DNA of 64,000 bases, from assembly GCF_009930815.1 (NCBI RefSeq), contig NZ_CP022222.1, forward strand, positions 3,452,501 to 3,516,500. The letters are read 5' to 3'. Position numbers and translations under genes: made by a program. Positions 61,628 through 64,000 of this stretch are shown here, in pieces; the stretch's first letter is position 1, and every line of letters starts with the position of its first letter. The notes below the pieces were generated by a model. The model saw nothing but the letters and a program-made list of their open reading frames with translations, did no database searches and was not told the origin of the DNA. Origin of the DNA: Bradyrhizobium sp. CCBAU 051011. Lineage in GTDB: Bacteria; Pseudomonadota; Alphaproteobacteria; Rhizobiales; Xanthobacteraceae.

Positions 61628-62847
61628 TGGGGAGCAGGTGACCTCAGGCCCCACGCGTACAGGCCAAGTGCGAGCAGTGAAAACGCGCTCAACACGACGC
61701 CGAGCGCGAACATTGCTTCATGCGACACCGTGGCTGCAAGCCATACGCCGATTGCAGCGTTCATCATCTGCCAGAAACCCAGCAGCGCCGAGGCGGCGCC
61801 GGCCTTCTCCCCGAATGGAGAGAGAGCCCGCGCGGTAGCCAGTGGACTGACAACGCCCATGCCGAGGAGAAATACGCACATCGCGCACAGAAACGGCAAG
61901 AAAGTCGGGCTGATCATTGAGATGAGCAGTATCGCAACGCTACTGGCGGCCGTCGCCCACAGTCCTGCCCGGATCGGGCGATCGAGCCCGTAGCGTGGCG
62001 CCAGTTTCGTCGCCAGCATACCCGCGGCGAATACGATGAAGACAGTGCCGGCGAAGAAGAGGCCGAGCTCGATCGGCGTGAAGTGCATCGCTTCAATGAA
62101 CAGGCGCGGTGCAGCTGAAAACATAGAGAATAGCCCACCGATGATCAGGCTCGCGGTTGCAGCTGGGATAACGAAACGACGATCGCCAATCAGGCCAACA
62201 TAGGTTCTGGCGATGGCGACCGGATTGAGCGGCGTGCGGATCGAATGGTGGGTTTCGCCGAGGACGATGCCGTAGGCAATGGCGCCAGCTGCGGCAAACG
62301 CCGCGACAAGAGCGAATTCGGAGCGCCAGCCAAAACTGTGATCCAGTGCGCCGCCAAGCAGAGGCGAGAATCCGGGCGCTGCGGACATCACGATCATGAT
62401 TAGCGCCATCGCACGCGCCAGTGCTGGCCCGCTGAACATGTCGCGGGCGATCGCGCGAGACAACACTGACGTCGCGCAAGCGCCAGCAGCCTGGACGATG
62501 CGGCCGACCAGAAGATTAGGTAGATCATTTGCCAGACCGCACCAGACGCTGCCGCCGATGAACACGGCAAATCCGATCAGGACTGGCCAGCGTCTCCCGT
62601 AGCGATCCGAAAGCGGTCCGACCAGGAGTTGGCCTATCCCGAACACCGCAAGAAAGACGGTGATGGCGGATGTGACCGCCGCGCTGGTGACATTCAATGA
62701 GATCGCAATTTGTGGCAGCGACGGCAGCAAGATGTTGGTCGCGAGCGTTCCCATGGCGGCCAGGACGGAAAGAACTGCGATCGCCAGGCCGCTGGAGACG
62801 GGAACGTCCCTCGGCACGCTTTTGGTCGTTTGGCACTGGCCAGCCAT
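61624..62847 (-). CDS. MFS transporter, Bcr/CflA drug-resistance type
   Basis: A 407-residue, 12-helix transporter. Landmarks are LATNILLPSLPQIAISLNV, GIGQLLVGPLSDRYGRRWPVLIG (motif A) and APGFSPLLGGALDHSFGWRSEF, as in Bcr/CflA pumps. It could export the pathway substrate or a toxic intermediate. It is convergent with the flavin reductase gene; their stop codons share bases 61625-61626. Confidence 0.9.
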   Translation of the reverse strand: MAGQCQTTKSVPRDVPVSSGLAIAVLSVLAAMGTLATNILLPSLPQIAISLNVTSAAVTSAITVFLAVFGIGQLLVGPLSDRYGRRWPVLIGFAVFIGGSVWCGLANDLPNLLVGRIVQAAGACATSVLSRAIARDMFSGPALARAMALIMIVMSAAPGFSPLLGGALDHSFGWRSEFALVAAFAAAGAIAYGIVLGETHHSIRTPLNPVAIARTYVGLIGDRRFVIPAATASLIIGGLFSMFSAAPRLFIEAMHFTPIELGLFFAGTVFIVFAAGMLATKLAPRYGLDRPIRAGLWATAASSVAILLISMISPTFLPFLCAMCVFLLGMGVVSPLATARALSPFGEKAGAASALLGFWQMMNAAIGVWLAATVSHEAMFALGVVLSAFSLLALGLYAWGLRSPAPH

Positions 62848-62943
62848 GGGAACTTTCGCGCTGATAGGGATAGGCAGGTCACAAGGCGGCGAGTGACGCG
62901 GTTCGCGCCGCTCGCCGAGCCCTTTCTGGTCGGATCGGCCGTG

Positions 62944-64000
62944 CTACCTGCGGACGACGCGCTCGATCGCGATGGCGGTGGCTTCACCGCCACCGATGCA
63001 AAGGGCTGCAACGCCGCGTTTGAGGTTCTGCGCCTCCAGCGCATGCAGCAGCGTCACGATCAGGCGCGCGCCGGTGGCACCGATCGGATGACCGAGCGCG
63101 CAGGCGCCGCCATTGACGTTCAGCTTCTCCCGGGGGATGCCGAGATCCTTCTGTGCGGCCATCGCCACCACGGCAAAGGCTTCGTTGATCTCGAACAGAT
63201 CGACATCGCCGACGCTCCAGCCGACCTTGTCCAGCAGCTTGCGAATGGCCGGGATCGGCGCGGTGGTGAACCATTGCGGTTCCTGGCTGTGGGTGGCGTG
63301 GCCCTTGATCTCGGCCAGTACGGGGAGGCCGTCGCGATCCGCGAGCGAGCGCTTTGCAAGAATGAGCGCCGCAGCGCCATCGGCATTGGCGGAGGAGGCG
63401 GCCGGCGTGATGGTGCCGTTGGCGCGGAACGCGGCTTTCAGCCCGGGGATCTTGGCGGGATCGACCTTGAGCGGGTGCTCGTCATTGGCGATGATCCGCG
63501 GCCCGGTCTTTTCGGTCAGTGTGATCGGCGCGATCTCGGCTTTGAATGCGCCACCCTCGACCGCCTTGCGGGCGCGGGTCAAAGTCTCCATCGCGTAGGC
63601 GTCCTGGTCCTTCCGGGTGAATTGATAGGCTTCCGCGGTGGCCTCGCCGAAATCGCCCATCGAGCGCCCGGTCTCGTAGGCGTCCTCGAGCCCGTCCATC
63701 ATCATGTGATCGATGATCCGGTCATGGCCGGCGCGGTAACCGCCGCGCGCCTTGGCCAGCAGATAGGGCGCATTGCTCATGCTCTCCATGCCGCCGGACA
63801 GCACGATTTCGGCGGAGCCTGCATTGATGATGTCGTGGGCCAGCATGGTCGCCTTCATGCCGGAACCGCAGACCTTGTTGATGGTGGTGGCGCCGGTGGC
63901 ATCCGGCAGTTTGGCGCCGCGGGCGGCCTGGCGTGCCGGCGCCTGGCCTTGTCCGGCCGGCAAGACGTTGCCCATGAAAACCTCATCGATCCGCTCGGGC
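62944..64000 (-). CDS. acetyl-CoA acetyltransferase (thiolase), cut by window edge
   Basis: The frame is open through the right edge; codons before the internal ATG at 63975 read PERIDEVF, normal thiolase sequence, so the N-terminal 40 or so residues lie outside. The nucleophile Cys is in INKVCGSGMKATML, then FEINEAFAVVAMAAQ, NVNGGACALGHPIGATGARL and LCIGGGEATAIAIERV. These are PhaA/AtoB-type biosynthetic thiolases that join or split acetyl-CoA. It may be the backbone gene at the far side of the catabolic cluster. Confidence 0.93.
   Translation of the reverse strand, partial: PERIDEVFMGNVLPAGQGQAPARQAARGAKLPDATGATTINKVCGSGMKATMLAHDIINAGSAEIVLSGGMESMSNAPYLLAKARGGYRAGHDRIIDHMMMDGLEDAYETGRSMGDFGEATAEAYQFTRKDQDAYAMETLTRARKAVEGGAFKAEIAPITLTEKTGPRIIANDEHPLKVDPAKIPGLKAAFRANGTITPAASSANADGAAALILAKRSLADRDGLPVLAEIKGHATHSQEPQWFTTAPIPAIRKLLDKVGWSVGDVDLFEINEAFAVVAMAAQKDLGIPREKLNVNGGACALGHPIGATGARLIVTLLHALEAQNLKRGVAALCIGGGEATAIAIERVVRR

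Overview
The window is GC-rich, tightly packed alphaproteobacterial DNA. Its DnaG, RpoD and RpoH proteins, the DUF3551, DUF817, DUF2189 and DUF6476 families, and the dispersed palindromic repeats all suggest the Bradyrhizobiaceae, most likely a Bradyrhizobium chromosome. This is inference from recognised families; no search was run.

0-39.9 kb looks like ordinary chromosomal backbone. In order it holds: folE; a Rieske/FAD reductase; an acyl-CoA synthetase; a MarR-SnoaL-membrane-protein group with a palindromic operator; a DUF2189 protein; a hybrid sensor kinase; a Fic toxin with a small upstream antitoxin-like gene; an ArsR-SRPBCC pair with its operator; a secreted LVIVD-like protein; two LysE exporters at separate places; a zinc-ribbon microprotein; an N-formylglutamate amidohydrolase; two tandem transglutaminase-like genes; a gamma-glutamylcyclotransferase-like gene; a chlorite dismutase-like gene; dnaG-rpoD; an MFS pump; DUF817; an OmpA-GH79 pair; two lytic transglycosylases; an SDR; a receiver protein; a 22-residue Lys/Ala microprotein; a diguanylate cyclase; a peptidoglycan amidase; rpoH; an RluD-type pseudouridine synthase; DUF6476; and tRNA-Glu(CUC).

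At about 39.9 kb, directly after tRNA-Glu, the character changes. There is a truncated excisionase-like fragment, a TetR regulator with twin operators, an SDR destroyed by a frameshift and a stop codon at its catalytic tyrosine, a YciI protein and another SDR. Next comes a leftward TetR / iron alcohol dehydrogenase / ketoacyl-synthase operon behind a 47-bp palindrome. From 47 to 62.9 kb lies a CoA-dependent catabolic cluster: an orphan ABC substrate-binding protein, a feruloyl-CoA-synthase-like ligase, an HxlR regulator, a 2-hydroxychromene-2-carboxylate-isomerase-like protein, a CaiB/BaiF CoA transferase, a GST, two SDR paralogues with Phe in place of the catalytic Tyr, an internally deleted AMP-ligase, a tandem acyl-CoA dehydrogenase pair, a thiolase, a nitronate-monooxygenase-like enzyme, a flavin reductase and a Bcr/CflA exporter. 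An acetyl-CoA acetyltransferase runs off the right edge.

The most interesting signal is a shared inverted repeat, AGTTC-N7-GAACT. It sits exactly in the -35/-10 spacer of promoter-like sequences at 46.94, 50.95 and 54.57 kb, with a weaker copy at 54.44 kb. It ties the binding protein and ligase, the isomerase and CoA transferase, and the dehydrogenase/thiolase genes into one probable regulon. The substrate is unknown; the gene set suggests uptake, CoA activation and beta-oxidation of an aromatic or alicyclic acid. The tRNA junction, decayed genes and apparent lack of the backbone repeats suggest an acquired, partly eroded island.
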